Assembly: GCF_001273775.1 (NCBI RefSeq)
Contig: NZ_CP011801.1
Coordinates: forward strand, 1,776,001 to 1,840,000
Direction of reading: 5' to 3'
Length of the DNA: 64,000 bases
DNA from: Nitrospira moscoviensis
GTDB taxonomy: Bacteria; Nitrospirota; Nitrospiria; Nitrospirales; Nitrospiraceae
The notes below the pieces were generated by a model. The model was not told the DNA's origin and searched no databases. It was given only the letters and a program-made list of their open reading frames with translations. Every line of letters starts with the position of its first letter. Position 1 is the first letter of the stretch. Position numbers and translations under genes: made by a program. This document shows positions 23,453 through 32,460 of the stretch, in pieces.

Positions 23453-24702
23453 CGACAGCGACGTGGGATGCCGGTGAACGGGCCTTGCTGCAAGCGGCGT
23501 TTGAGAGCTTCGACGAGGCCGCCCACACGCTGCAGCAATCCTACAGCACGCTGACCGCGCGCGTGGAGCAAATGGATCTCGAGCTGGCGCAGAGCAACGA
23601 GGCCCTGCGGCGCCAGCTCCACGTCAACGAGGCCATGCGCAGACATCTGGACGGCATTCTGGAATCGCTCTCCACCGGCGTCCTGGTTCTGGACGGCGCC
23701 GGCGTCGTCACCCGCGCCAACGGTGCGGCCGCCGCTTTCTTGGGCGCCGGACACGCCGGCGATCTGCAGGGTCGCCCGGCGGAGGACGTCTTGCGGGCCG
23801 CCGGATTGACGTCGTCCGACCGGCCGCAGCGGATCGGATCCAGAGTCGTGACGATCACCGGCGCGCCGCTCACGGCGGAGGCGGGCGGCGCGTCGGGGAG
23901 CCTCGTGCTGCTGCACGACGTCACCCGCGTCTGCCTGCTGGAAGAGCAACTGCGGCGCCGCGAGCGGCTGGCGGCGATGGGGGAGATGATCGGCCGCATC
24001 GCCCACGAAATCCGCAATCCGCTCGGCAGCGTCGAACTCTTCGCCTCGATGGTGAGGCGGGATTCGGCCGACCGTCCCTCCGTGCAGCGATACGCCGAAC
24101 AGATTTCCCAGTCCGTGCACGCGATGGACCGCCTCTTGGCCAACCTCCTCCTCTATACCAGGCCCGATCGCGCCCCGCGCGCCTGGCATCACGCGGAGCA
24201 ACTGATCCTCGACTCGCTGACCTTGGCGGCCCACGCCATCGCGAAAGCCCCGGTCGATATCCGCTTGGATCTCGATCCGCGCATCCCTTTGATCTGGTGC
24301 CACGAGGGTCAGATGAAACAGGTGTGCCTGAATCTCATCGTCAACGCCGTGCAAGCCATGCCGGCCGGAGGCCGGTTGACCGTCAGCCTCACGAACGAAG
24401 CGGAATCGGCGCTCGGCGTGCCGGCCGTTCGCCTGACGGTGGCCGACACCGGCGACGGAATCGATCCTTCCCATCGCTCGCGGATCTTCGATCCATTTTT
24501 CACGACCAAGGACGAAGGCACCGGCCTCGGCCTGGCGATCGTCCATGCCATCGTCGAAGCCCACCAGGGGCACATCGACGTCGACAGCGCGCCGGGCCGC
24601 GGCACCACGTTCACCCTCGTCTTGCCCCATCCGGCTCCGCTTCGCGCGCTTCCGCCGGCCGCCGTCCAAACGTGTGTCTGCGTCGAGGAGTCGGCCCAAT
24701 GA
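23449..24702 (+). CDS. Sensor histidine kinase (FleS/FlrB-like)
   Basis: 417 residues, soluble, without membrane segments. An N-terminal coiled region (VEQMDLELAQSNEALRRQ) precedes a PAS-like domain (about 65-165, GILESLSTGVLVLDGAG), a HisKA dimerisation domain with the phospho-histidine near 186 in GRIAHEIRNPLGSVELF, and a HATPase_c domain with N box CLNLIVNAVQAMPAGG, G1 VADTGDGID and G2 GTGLGLAIVHAIVEAH. A cytoplasmic PAS-type kinase located directly before a NtrC-family regulator and the flgB operon is the arrangement of FleS/FlrB, which respond to flagellar assembly state. It overlaps the genes on both sides by ATGA. Confidence 0.85.
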   Translation: MTTATWDAGERALLQAAFESFDEAAHTLQQSYSTLTARVEQMDLELAQSNEALRRQLHVNEAMRRHLDGILESLSTGVLVLDGAGVVTRANGAAAAFLGAGHAGDLQGRPAEDVLRAAGLTSSDRPQRIGSRVVTITGAPLTAEAGGASGSLVLLHDVTRVCLLEEQLRRRERLAAMGEMIGRIAHEIRNPLGSVELFASMVRRDSADRPSVQRYAEQISQSVHAMDRLLANLLLYTRPDRAPRAWHHAEQLILDSLTLAAHAIAKAPVDIRLDLDPRIPLIWCHEGQMKQVCLNLIVNAVQAMPAGGRLTVSLTNEAESALGVPAVRLTVADTGDGIDPSHRSRIFDPFFTTKDEGTGLGLAIVHAIVEAHQGHIDVDSAPGRGTTFTLVLPHPAPLRALPPAAVQTCVCVEESAQ

Positions 24703-26114
24703 ACGACCGCGACATCGAGAACCTCACCGGGGAGACACAGGACAGCGCCGAGCGGGTGCTCATCGTCGACGATGACCCATCGATGAGGACCGCGCTCATG
24801 GAATCCGTCCGCCGCCTCGGCTACGAGGTGCAGGGCGCGATCGACGGAGCCGACGCGCTGGAACGGATCGGCCGGTTTCGTCCCTGGCTCGTGCTGACGG
24901 ATTTGAAAATGCCGCGCATGACCGGCTTGGACGCCATCAAGGAGATGAAGGCCCGCGCGCCGCAGACCCTCATCGTGCTGATGACGGCGTACGGCACCGT
25001 CGAGACGGCCGTCGAGGCGATGAAGCAGGGAGCCAGCGAATATCTGCTGAAGCCCTTTTCGATGGATCTTCTCGAACGGGTGATTGCGAACCTCAAAGAA
25101 GGGCGCGAGAGCGGCGTCCCCCAGCCGGCCGGCATCCCGGAGCAGCGCGCCATCCTCACGCAGGACCCGGGCATGGCGAGGCTGCTGAGCACCATCGAAG
25201 GGGTCGCGGCCAGCCAGGCGACCGTCTTGATCCACGGGGAAAGCGGCACCGGCAAGGAGTTGCTGGCCCGCTTCATTCACAGCCGCAGCCCGCGCGCGCA
25301 CCGGCCGTTCATCGCGGTGAATTGCGCCGCCTTGCCGGACGGGCTCTTGGAGAGCGAGCTGTTCGGCCACGAACGCGGCGCCTTTACCGGCGCGCTCATC
25401 AGAAAGATCGGCAAATTCGAAATGGCCCATACCGGCACGTTGTTGCTGGACGAAATCAGCGAAATGAATCTGGGGTTGCAGGCCAAGCTCCTGCGCGTGC
25501 TGCAGGAGCGGGAAGTGGACCGGGTCGGCGGCCGCGAGCCGGTGCCGGTCAACATTCGCGTGATCGCCACCACCAACCGCACGCTCTACCGGGAAGTCGA
25601 GCAGGGGCGCTTCCGCGAAGACCTCTACTATCGCTTGAACGTCTTTCCGATCACGGTGCCGCCGCTGCGTGAGCGCCCGGTCGATATTCCGCTGCTGGCG
25701 CGGCATTTCGCGGCGCAGTCCGCCGCGCGCAACGGCCTCCCGCAGCCGGCGCTGTCCGAGGGCGCGATCGCCCATTTGCAGCGGCTGCCGTGGAAGGGCA
25801 ACGTGCGCGAGTTGGAGAACGTCATGGAGCGGGCCGTGCTGCTGGCGGGCCATGGGCCGATCCTCTCCGAACATTGTCCGACGGAAGCACGGGGAGAGGC
25901 GCCGCCACTCCCGGCTCCCATGGCGCCGGTCGCTGCGCCGTCGAACGGGTCCCTCTGGGAAATGGAGCGCGAGCTGATCTTTAAGACGCTCGCCCGGGTG
26001 AAGGACAACCGCACCCATGCAGCCAAAGAGCTGGGCATCAGCATCAGGACCCTGCGGAACAAGCTGCGCGAATATCGTGAGGCGGCGCCGCCCATGCCGG
26101 CGAGCCATCCCTAG
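24699..26114 (+). CDS. NtrC-family flagellar response regulator (FleR/FlrC-like)
   Basis: 471 residues. Receiver domain about 18-135 with VDDDPSM, phosphoacceptor D near 67 in LTDLKMPRMTG and LLKPF; AAA+ domain about 150-390 with GESGTGKE near 180, GAFTGA near 226 and LLLDEISEM; Fis-type helix-turn-helix at the end (NRTHAAKELGISIRTLRNKL). It overlaps the kinase gene by ATGA and is followed, 122 bases after its stop, by a strong sigma54 promoter and flgB. That position indicates it activates the basal-body operon as FleR/FlrC do for class III genes. The start is taken at 24699 because the receiver domain and coupling fit; the frame is open further upstream inside the kinase gene. Confidence 0.88.
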   Translation: MNDRDIENLTGETQDSAERVLIVDDDPSMRTALMESVRRLGYEVQGAIDGADALERIGRFRPWLVLTDLKMPRMTGLDAIKEMKARAPQTLIVLMTAYGTVETAVEAMKQGASEYLLKPFSMDLLERVIANLKEGRESGVPQPAGIPEQRAILTQDPGMARLLSTIEGVAASQATVLIHGESGTGKELLARFIHSRSPRAHRPFIAVNCAALPDGLLESELFGHERGAFTGALIRKIGKFEMAHTGTLLLDEISEMNLGLQAKLLRVLQEREVDRVGGREPVPVNIRVIATTNRTLYREVEQGRFREDLYYRLNVFPITVPPLRERPVDIPLLARHFAAQSAARNGLPQPALSEGAIAHLQRLPWKGNVRELENVMERAVLLAGHGPILSEHCPTEARGEAPPLPAPMAPVAAPSNGSLWEMERELIFKTLARVKDNRTHAAKELGISIRTLRNKLREYREAAPPMPASHP

Positions 26115-26235
26115 GGGGGGCGGTAAAGATTGCCGGGCGGCATTCGATGCCGGGTGATCGGCAGCCAGACAGCTTTGAGTCGGAAAGCATTGAGGTTCTG
26201 ATGTACTCACCGACGTCCTGCTCAACGCTGGACAG

Positions 26236-26251
26236 CGGCATCGACGTTGCA
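26236..26251 (+). promoter_or_regulatory. Sigma54 (-24/-12) promoter of the flgB operon
   Basis: CGGCATCGACGTTGCA: GGCA and TTGC are both present with the exact ten-base GG-GC spacing, and W is A. The transcript would start near 26261, about 36 bases before the flgB ATG. This fits control by the NtrC-type regulators encoded upstream. Confidence 0.65.
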
Positions 26252-26296
26252 CCGACTTATGAGCTTGCCCGAGCGGCAGAAACGAAAGGACTGGGC

Positions 26297-26707
26297 ATGA
26301 CGATCTTCGATCGAACCATGCAGTTGTTGCAACGGAGCCTGGATCTCCGCAGCGCCCGCCAGCGGGTCATCGCGTCCAATTTGGCGAACGAGGAAACCCC
26401 CGGCTATCGGGCCAACGAGCTCACGTTCATGGAGCAATTGCAGTCGGCGCACAAGGGGCGGCTTCCGGTGGCCCTCGCGGTGACGCAGTCCCGTCACATC
26501 GGCCCGCGCGGGCCGCAAGGCTACCAGGCCGTGGCCGGCAAGTTGAGCGAAGTACCGGCCGGAGATTTGCCGCTGGACGCCAACTCGGTCAACCTCGAGC
26601 TAGAGATGGCGAAGTTGTCGGACAACGCCATGCAGTACAACGCCGCCGCGTCGATCACGGCCATCCGGTTTCGGCAATTGCTGAACGCGATCCGGGATGC
26701 GAGGTAA
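26297..26707 (+). CDS. flgB: Flagellar basal-body rod protein FlgB
   Basis: 136 residues, a normal length for FlgB. It forms part of the proximal rod in the periplasm. Visible are the N-terminal rod-family signature ARQRVIASNLANEETPGYRA (about 20-39), ANSVNLELEMAKLSDNAMQY (about 98-117) and a hydrophobic heptad end (SITAIRFRQLLNAIRDA). The start at 26297 is chosen because the ribosome-binding site AAAGGA and the rod signature fit it; the frame continues upstream without support. It is the first gene of the basal-body/export operon. Confidence 0.93.
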   Translation: MTIFDRTMQLLQRSLDLRSARQRVIASNLANEETPGYRANELTFMEQLQSAHKGRLPVALAVTQSRHIGPRGPQGYQAVAGKLSEVPAGDLPLDANSVNLELEMAKLSDNAMQYNAAASITAIRFRQLLNAIRDAR

Positions 26708-26738
26708 ACAACTCAAAGCCGTCAGCTATCAGCCATCT

Positions 26739-26760
26739 GCGGTCGGCTCGGGCCGACCGC
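26739..26760. repeat. Hairpin between flgB and flgC
   Basis: Perfect eight-base arms GCGGTCGG and CCGACCGC with a six-base loop, set in a segment (26716-26770) that reads AGCCGTCAGCTATCAGCC on one side and CTGACAGCTC on the other. It looks like a REP-type extragenic repeat, not a terminator, since no T-run follows and flgC belongs to the same operon. Confidence 0.6.
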
Positions 26761-26784
26761 TGACAGCTCAATGAGGAGGTCATT

Positions 26785-27234
26785 ATGGAGATCACTGACA
26801 GTTTGGCCGTGTCCGTCTCCGGTCTCGACGCGCAGCGGCGGCGGCTCAACGTCATTGCGAGCAATCTGGCGAACGCCCAATCGACGAAGACGCCCAGCGG
26901 CGGTCCGTACAAACGCCGCGACGTGGTCTTCCGCTCGGCGCCGGTTCCGAACGCCTTTCAACGGATGTTTCGCCAAGTCGCGATCGGTCCGACGGCGCAC
27001 GCGCTGGAAGGCGTGTCGGTCGCCAAAGTGGTCGAAGATCAGAAGCCGGGCCAATTGGTCTACGATCCGCACCATCCCGACGCCGACCAGAAAGGCTTCG
27101 TCCGGCTGCCCAACGTGAACGTGATGGAAGAGATGGTCAATATGATCGGCGCGTCGCGCGCCTACGAAGCGAACGTGCAGGCCATCAACGCGACCCGCGC
27201 CATGTGGAACAAGGCGCTGGAGATCGGGAGGTAA
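26785..27234 (+). CDS. flgC: Flagellar basal-body rod protein FlgC
   Basis: 149 residues, the second proximal rod protein. The N-terminal signature LNVIASNLANAQSTKTPSG is at about 21-39, a central segment follows with YDPHHPDADQKGFVRLPNVN, and the C-terminal helix is EEMVNMIGASRAYEANVQAI. AGGAGGTC lies eight bases before the ATG. The gene ends two bases before fliE. Confidence 0.95.
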   Translation: MEITDSLAVSVSGLDAQRRRLNVIASNLANAQSTKTPSGGPYKRRDVVFRSAPVPNAFQRMFRQVAIGPTAHALEGVSVAKVVEDQKPGQLVYDPHHPDADQKGFVRLPNVNVMEEMVNMIGASRAYEANVQAINATRAMWNKALEIGR

Positions 27235-27236
27235 GC

Positions 27237-27536
27237 ATGAGTCAGATTCACGCGATTACTCAGGCGGCGCGCGCCATTCCGGATGTCGCCCCCGCGCCGC
27301 AGGGAACGCCGGACTCCGGCGGATTCATGGATCAACTCAAATCCGCCATCGGCAAGGCCAACGACGTCCAGATGCAAGCCAGCCAGGCGGTGGACGCCCT
27401 GATGACGGGCCAGACGCAGGATCTGCACCGCACCATGGTGGCGCTCCAGGAGGCGGACGTGTCCTTCCAGCTCATGATGCAGATCCGCAACAAGCTGGTG
27501 ACGGCGTACGAAGAAATTCAACGGATGCAGATCTGA
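27237..27536 (+). CDS. fliE: Flagellar hook-basal body complex protein FliE
   Basis: 99 residues. FliE links the MS ring to the rod. The conserved C-terminal half is clear: FMDQLKSAIGKANDVQMQAS, LHRTMVALQEADVSFQLMMQ and IRNKLVTAYEEIQRMQI. The start is at 27237 just after flgC, with GGGAGG upstream. It precedes fliF, the usual order. Confidence 0.95.
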   Translation: MSQIHAITQAARAIPDVAPAPQGTPDSGGFMDQLKSAIGKANDVQMQASQAVDALMTGQTQDLHRTMVALQEADVSFQLMMQIRNKLVTAYEEIQRMQI

Positions 27537-27566
27537 CAGGCGAGACAGCCGGGATAAATCACCGCC

Positions 27567-29129
27567 ATGTTCTCCAAATTCTCGATCAACCAACGGATGA
27601 TCATCCTCATCGCCCTGGCCGGCTCGGTCGCGGGCCTGATCGCTGTGGCGCTCTGGACCCAGCAGCCCGACATGCAGGTGCTGTTCACCAATTTGAACGG
27701 CGAGGACGCGGCGGCGATCATCGACAAGCTGAAAGAGACGAAGGTGCCCTATGAGACCACCGGCGGCGGCTCCACCGTGCTGGTCCCGAGCGCGCAGGTG
27801 CATGACCTGCGACTCCAGCTCGCCACGCAGGGTCTGCCGCACGGCGGGGGAGTCGGCTATGAGATTTTCGACCGGACCTCGATCGGCATGTCCGAATTCG
27901 TGCAAAAGCTGAATTACCGCCGCGCGCTGCAGGGCGAACTGGCCCGGACGATTGCGCAGATGCCGGAAGTCGAGCGGGCGCGCGTGCATCTTGCGATTCC
28001 GGAGCGCCGCCTCTTCGCCAACGAGCAGGACCGGGCCCGCGCCTCCGTCATCCTGTCGCTGCGCAACGGGCAACTGTTGACGAAAGCCCAGGTGCAGGGC
28101 GTCGTCCATCTCGTGGCCAGCAGCGTGGAGGGGCTCCAGACCCGCGACGTCACCGTGGTGGACGGGCACGGCAACATGCTGTCGTCCACCGCCGCGGCGG
28201 ATGAGACGGCCGGCTTGACCAACACGCAGTTGGAATATCAACGGGCGATCGAAAAGGACATTGAAACGCGGATTCAGACCATGCTGGAGCGGATCGTCGG
28301 CCTGAACAAGGCCGTCGTCCGCGTGTCGAGCGTGGTCGATTTCAGAAAGGTCGAGACGACCGAAGAGCGCTACGATCCGAACGGCCAGGTGGTGCGGAGC
28401 GAACAGCGCGGCCAGGAGAAATCCAACGGCGTGAACGGCGTGAGCGGCGGCGTGCCGGGCGTGCAGTCCAACGTGCCGCCGGGCACCGATCTGGAGCCGG
28501 CGCAGACCAGCTCCAGCAACAGCGCGACGAAAAACGAAACGGTCAACTACGAAATCAGCCGCACCGTGTCCCGCATCGTGGAGCCGATCGGGACCATCAA
28601 AAAGCTTTCCGTCGCCGTGCTGGTCGACGGTCTCTACGAGCCGGCGAAGGCCGCGGAGGCCGGCGCGACGGCCGGAGAGCCGGCCAAGAAGTACGTTCCA
28701 CGCTCCGAAGAGGACATGAAGCGGATCGAAGAGATCGTGAAGAAAGCCATGGGCTACAACGCCGAACGGCAGGATCAGGTGCAGGTGGTGAACGTGCAAT
28801 TCGGATTCGGGCCGGAGGAGCCCCAAACCGCCGCGGTCGAGGCGGTTGCCGAAGAGTCCAAGCCCTGGGTTCCGTACCTGCGCTACGCCGTCGGGGCGCT
28901 GTTGTTCCTGATGATTCTGCTCTTCGTCGTCCGGCCGCTGATCGCCATGCTCGGGGCTACGGCGGCCGCTCCGGAAATGGCGGCCGACGCGCCCGCATTG
29001 CCGGCCTCCGTCGGAGCCGTCGAGGCGTCCCTCGCCACCGGACCGGACCGCGCCCAGATCATCGATTTGGCGCGGAAGAATCCCGACACCACCGCCGTAG
29101 TCGTCAAGCAGTGGCTGAAAGGCGCGTAG
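27567..29129 (+). CDS. fliF: Flagellar MS-ring protein FliF
   Basis: 520 residues. Two membrane segments (about 11-30, MIILIALAGSVAGLIAVALW; and about 433-455, LLFLMILLFVVRPLIAML) flank a large periplasmic region with ring-building motifs: QVLFTNLNGEDAAAIIDKL, then YEIFDRTSIGMSEFVQKLNY and RALQGELARTIAQMPEVERA. A glycine-rich disordered loop spans about 285-330. The cytoplasmic tail ends TTAVVVKQWLKGA, the FliG-binding type. FliF polymerises in the inner membrane as the base of the flagellum and houses the export gate. fliG follows after 10 bases. Confidence 0.95.
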   Translation: MFSKFSINQRMIILIALAGSVAGLIAVALWTQQPDMQVLFTNLNGEDAAAIIDKLKETKVPYETTGGGSTVLVPSAQVHDLRLQLATQGLPHGGGVGYEIFDRTSIGMSEFVQKLNYRRALQGELARTIAQMPEVERARVHLAIPERRLFANEQDRARASVILSLRNGQLLTKAQVQGVVHLVASSVEGLQTRDVTVVDGHGNMLSSTAAADETAGLTNTQLEYQRAIEKDIETRIQTMLERIVGLNKAVVRVSSVVDFRKVETTEERYDPNGQVVRSEQRGQEKSNGVNGVSGGVPGVQSNVPPGTDLEPAQTSSSNSATKNETVNYEISRTVSRIVEPIGTIKKLSVAVLVDGLYEPAKAAEAGATAGEPAKKYVPRSEEDMKRIEEIVKKAMGYNAERQDQVQVVNVQFGFGPEEPQTAAVEAVAEESKPWVPYLRYAVGALLFLMILLFVVRPLIAMLGATAAAPEMAADAPALPASVGAVEASLATGPDRAQIIDLARKNPDTTAVVVKQWLKGA

Positions 29130-29139
29130 GGGCGGCGGC

Positions 29140-30132
29140 ATGGCCAAGCAACTCACGGGCGAACAAAAGGCGGCGATTCTCCTGCGGGCCATCGGCGAAG
29201 ACGCGGCCGCGCAAGTGATGCGGCAGCTGGATCCGAAGGAAATCAAGAAGCTCGGCAGCTTCATGAACGGCACGGCGCAAATCTCCAAAGAAGAAGAGGA
29301 TCTGGTCATTACCGATTTCAAGACGGCCAGCGCCTCGGGGGAAGTGCAATTCCAAGCCAAGGATTTCATCCGCACGATCCTCACGAAGGCCCTGGGTCCC
29401 GAGAAGGCGGCGCGCATCATCGAATCGATGTCGCGCAAGACCTATCCGGGCCTCGAAGCGTTGAAATGGGTCGACGTCAAATCGATCTCGCAATTGCTGA
29501 AAGTCGAGCACCCGCAGACCGTGGCGGTGGTGCTGGCCCATCTCGAAAGCGAGCAGGCCGGGCAGGTGTTGGCCTCTCTGCCGGAATCCATGCGGGCCGA
29601 CGTCGCCCTGCGCCTCGCCACCATGGAAGACGTGCAGCCGGACGTGCTGGAAGAGCTCAGTCAAACATTGCAAGAGGCGCTCTTGGCGAGCAAAGGTCTG
29701 GGGGCGCAGAGCATCGGCGGAGCCGAGGTGATGGCGGACATTCTGACCCGCATGGACAAGGCCAACGAGGGCAGCATCATGGCCAAGATCGCGGAGAAGA
29801 GCCAACCCTTGGCCGACGCGATCCGCGCCCTGATGTTCGTCTTCGACGATCTCATCAAGCTCGACGACCGCGGCATGCAGGAATTGATGAAGGAGATCAG
29901 CAAGGACGATCTCCCGCTGGCCTTGCGCGGCGCGAATCCCGACGTGCAGGCCAAGTTCTTCAAGAACATGTCGAGCCGCGCGGCGGACATGCTCAAGGAC
30001 GACATGGAGTCGAAAGGCCCCGTCAAGGTGTCCGACGTGGAAAAGGCGCAGCAGAACATTTTGAAGGTCTGCCGGAAGCTGGAAGAGGAAGGCCGCATCG
30101 TCGTCGCCGGCGCCGGAGAGGAGATGCTCTGA
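29140..30132 (+). CDS. fliG: Flagellar motor switch protein FliG
   Basis: 330 residues with the three FliG domains: N-terminal FliF-binding (GEQKAAILLRAIGEDAAAQV), middle domain with the EHPQT motif (LLKVEHPQTVAVVLAHLES near 125-143), and the C-terminal torque domain (MFVFDDLIKLDDRGMQELMK, near 235-254) with charged residues for MotA contact. Its stop overlaps the start of the next gene (TGATG). In the C ring it sets rotation direction together with FliM and FliN, which are not in this window. Confidence 0.95.
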   Translation: MAKQLTGEQKAAILLRAIGEDAAAQVMRQLDPKEIKKLGSFMNGTAQISKEEEDLVITDFKTASASGEVQFQAKDFIRTILTKALGPEKAARIIESMSRKTYPGLEALKWVDVKSISQLLKVEHPQTVAVVLAHLESEQAGQVLASLPESMRADVALRLATMEDVQPDVLEELSQTLQEALLASKGLGAQSIGGAEVMADILTRMDKANEGSIMAKIAEKSQPLADAIRALMFVFDDLIKLDDRGMQELMKEISKDDLPLALRGANPDVQAKFFKNMSSRAADMLKDDMESKGPVKVSDVEKAQQNILKVCRKLEEEGRIVVAGAGEEML

Positions 30133-31166
30133 TGGCGGCGGGAACGAGCGTGCAGGCGCCGGCCGCCGGGATCCGCCGGACCGCGCCCCGCCTGCCGGGC
30201 TCGATCGTGGCGGTGGACGACGACGAGATCATCCGCCGGCTGCTGCTCGAATTGTTCGCGCCGGAAGGCGTGCCCATCCGCCTCGCAGGATCGGCGCGCG
30301 AGGCCGTCGCGCTCATCACCCAGTCGGCGCCCGCGCTGCTCATTGTGGACGTGGCGCTGCCGGACGGCGACGGCGTCGCGGTGCTGGAGGAGGCGCAGCG
30401 GATCGACCCGCGGATCATCGGCGTGGTGATGACCGGCTCGCCCAGCGTCGAGCTGGCCGTGCGCGCCATGAAGGCCGGCGCGAGCGATTTCCTCATGAAG
30501 CCCGTGCAGAACGACGTGCTGCTGGCGACCGCGCGGCGGCTGCTGGAGCTGCACCGTCTGCGGGCCGAGGCCACGGTCGTGAAACAGGCGGCGGTGCGGT
30601 CCGGCGCGGTGCGGCTCCAGAGCCTGCCGCTCCAGACCTTCGGCGAGGACGGAACCCTGCGCGGGGAAGACGGGCTGACCGAGTTCGAGCGCGGGCTCCT
30701 CGAAGGGGAGCGGCGGGTGGAGGAACAACGGCGTCGGGAGCGCGCTCTGTTTGCCGACGCCGTGCGCCGGCTGGACGCCGCGCGCAGCGGACTGCAGCAG
30801 GCGATGGAGGAGGAGGTCGTCGCGCTGGCCTTTCAGATCGCCGGCAAAGTGCTGCGCGACGCGGCGCTGGAATCCAAGGAGCAGATCGTCGTCCAGGCCA
30901 AGGCTGCGGTCGCCGCGATCAAAGACTCCGGCTCGGTGACGATTCACGTCCATCCGGCCGACGCGCCGGCCCTCGAAGCGGCCCAATCCGAGGTGGCGGG
31001 GCAGCGTGACGTGGCCGTCACGCTGCGCATCGTGCCCGTCGCGTCGGCGCCGCGCGGCACCTGCGTCGTCCAGACGGAGAACCGGCTGATCGACGCCTCG
31101 CTGGACACGCAACTGCTGCGGCTGGGCGAAGCGTTGAAGGAAAGGAACCGCCGTGAAGCTCGGTGA
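30132..31166 (+). CDS. fliH: Receiver-domain::FliH fusion (flagellar export regulator)
   Basis: 344 residues in two parts. Residues about 23-140 are a CheY/NtrC-type receiver domain with all working residues: acidic cluster D29-D31 in VAVDDDEII, phosphoacceptor D73 in LIVDVALPDGDG, T101 in VVMTGSP and K123 in LMKPV. Residues about 180-344 are FliH: a charged coiled coil (FERGLLEGERRVEEQRRRE), then MEEEVVALAFQIAGKVLRDA and the end RGTCVVQTENRLIDASLDTQ. FliH normally is a stator-like regulator of the export ATPase FliI. It overlaps fliG by one base and fliI by 14 bases, so it is the only FliH of this operon. A phosphorylation input into export control is inference. Confidence 0.88.
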   Translation: MAAGTSVQAPAAGIRRTAPRLPGSIVAVDDDEIIRRLLLELFAPEGVPIRLAGSAREAVALITQSAPALLIVDVALPDGDGVAVLEEAQRIDPRIIGVVMTGSPSVELAVRAMKAGASDFLMKPVQNDVLLATARRLLELHRLRAEATVVKQAAVRSGAVRLQSLPLQTFGEDGTLRGEDGLTEFERGLLEGERRVEEQRRRERALFADAVRRLDAARSGLQQAMEEEVVALAFQIAGKVLRDAALESKEQIVVQAKAAVAAIKDSGSVTIHVHPADAPALEAAQSEVAGQRDVAVTLRIVPVASAPRGTCVVQTENRLIDASLDTQLLRLGEALKERNRREAR

Positions 31167-32460
31167 CGTGCTGGACGCCGTCGATCCGCTCGCGATTTCG
31201 GGACGCGTGGCCCAGGCGGTCGGCTTGGTGATCGAAGGCTACGGCCCCATGCGGACGGTCGGCGAGGTGTGCCAGATTTCCCGGGAAGACGGAGGCGGCA
31301 GCATTCCGGCGGAAGTCGTCGGCTTCCGCGGCGAACGCGTGCTGCTGATGCCGCTCGGCGAGATGCAGGGGATCGGCCCGGGCAGCCGCATTACCATGAC
31401 GGGCCAGGTGGCGCATCTTCCCGTGGGGCCGGGTTTGCTGGGCCGCGTGCTGAACGGATTGGGAGAACCGCTGGACGAGCTGGGACCCGTCCGTGCCACG
31501 GGCCGGTATCCGCTGTACACCGCGCCGCCCAATCCGCTCCATCGCGCGCGCATCACGATGCCGCTGGATCTGGGCATCCGCGCCATCAACGGATTCCTGA
31601 CGTGCGGGCAAGGGCAGAAGATGGGCATCTTCGCCGGCTCCGGCGTGGGGAAAAGCGTGCTGCTCGGGATGATCAGCCGCTATACGCAGGCCGACGTCAA
31701 CGTCATCGCCCTGATCGGGGAGCGCGGCCGCGAAGTGAAAGAATTTCTGGAACGCGACGTCGGGCCCGCCGCTCTGCAGCGGTCGGTCGTCGTCGTCGCC
31801 ACGTCGGATCAGGCGCCCCTCGTCCGGCTGCGGGCCTCCTTGGTCGCGACGGCGATCGCCGAGTATTTCCGCGACGCCGGCAAGCAGGTGCTCTTGCTGA
31901 TGGATTCGCTCACCCGCTTGGCCTACAGCCAGCGGGAAGTGGGGCTCGCCATCGGCGAACCGCCGACGACGAAAGGCTATACGCCGTCGGTCTTCGCCAT
32001 GCTGCCGAAGCTGTTGGAGCGCGTCGGCACCGGACCCGGCGCCGGGACCATCACCGGCCTCTACACGGTCCTGGTCGACGGGGACGACCTCAGCGATCCG
32101 ATTGCGGATACGGCGCGGTCGATCCTCGACGGCCACATCGTGCTGTCCCGCGCGCTCGCGGCCCGCAACCATTTTCCGGCCATCGATCTGCTCCAGAGCA
32201 CCAGCCGGGTCATGCGGGATATCGTGGGACGCGATCACGACCGGGCCGCGAGGGCCGTCCTCGAATTGATCGCGCGCTATCGGCAATCGGAGGATCTCGT
32301 GCTGCTCGGCGCCTACAAGCAGGGCATGAACCAGACGCTCGACCGGGCCGTGCAGGCGCAGGACGCGATCAACGCCTATTTGCGCCAGGATCTCGAGCAG
32401 GCGGCGCCGTTCGCCGCGTCGGTGCAGGGCCTGGCCGCGCTGGCCGCGCAATCGGCATGA
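31153..32460 (+). CDS. fliI: Flagellum-specific export ATPase FliI
   Basis: 435 residues, the ATPase of the flagellar type III export apparatus. Walker A AGSGVGKS lies near 161-168, Walker B (VLLLMDSLTRLAYSQREV) near 250-267, and the F1-beta-like signature SGRVIVE-type region is represented by TDTARSILDGHIVLSRALAA-like sequence (ADTARSILDGHIVLSRALAA). The GTG start lies 14 bases inside the fliH end, and the stop overlaps fliJ by ATGA. Length and motifs are normal. Confidence 0.95.
   Translation: MKLGDVLDAVDPLAISGRVAQAVGLVIEGYGPMRTVGEVCQISREDGGGSIPAEVVGFRGERVLLMPLGEMQGIGPGSRITMTGQVAHLPVGPGLLGRVLNGLGEPLDELGPVRATGRYPLYTAPPNPLHRARITMPLDLGIRAINGFLTCGQGQKMGIFAGSGVGKSVLLGMISRYTQADVNVIALIGERGREVKEFLERDVGPAALQRSVVVVATSDQAPLVRLRASLVATAIAEYFRDAGKQVLLLMDSLTRLAYSQREVGLAIGEPPTTKGYTPSVFAMLPKLLERVGTGPGAGTITGLYTVLVDGDDLSDPIADTARSILDGHIVLSRALAARNHFPAIDLLQSTSRVMRDIVGRDHDRAARAVLELIARYRQSEDLVLLGAYKQGMNQTLDRAVQAQDAINAYLRQDLEQAAPFAASVQGLAALAAQSA

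Noticed and set aside
26716-26770. Transcription terminator between flgB and flgC
   Set aside because: The hairpin has no T-run and the genes belong to one operon by order and spacing.
27162-29438. Very long open frame on the minus strand opposite fliE-fliF-fliG
   Set aside because: It is the mirror of high-GC coding sequence on the plus strand; the peptide is histidine/arginine/leucine-rich without any family pattern, while fliF is unmistakable.
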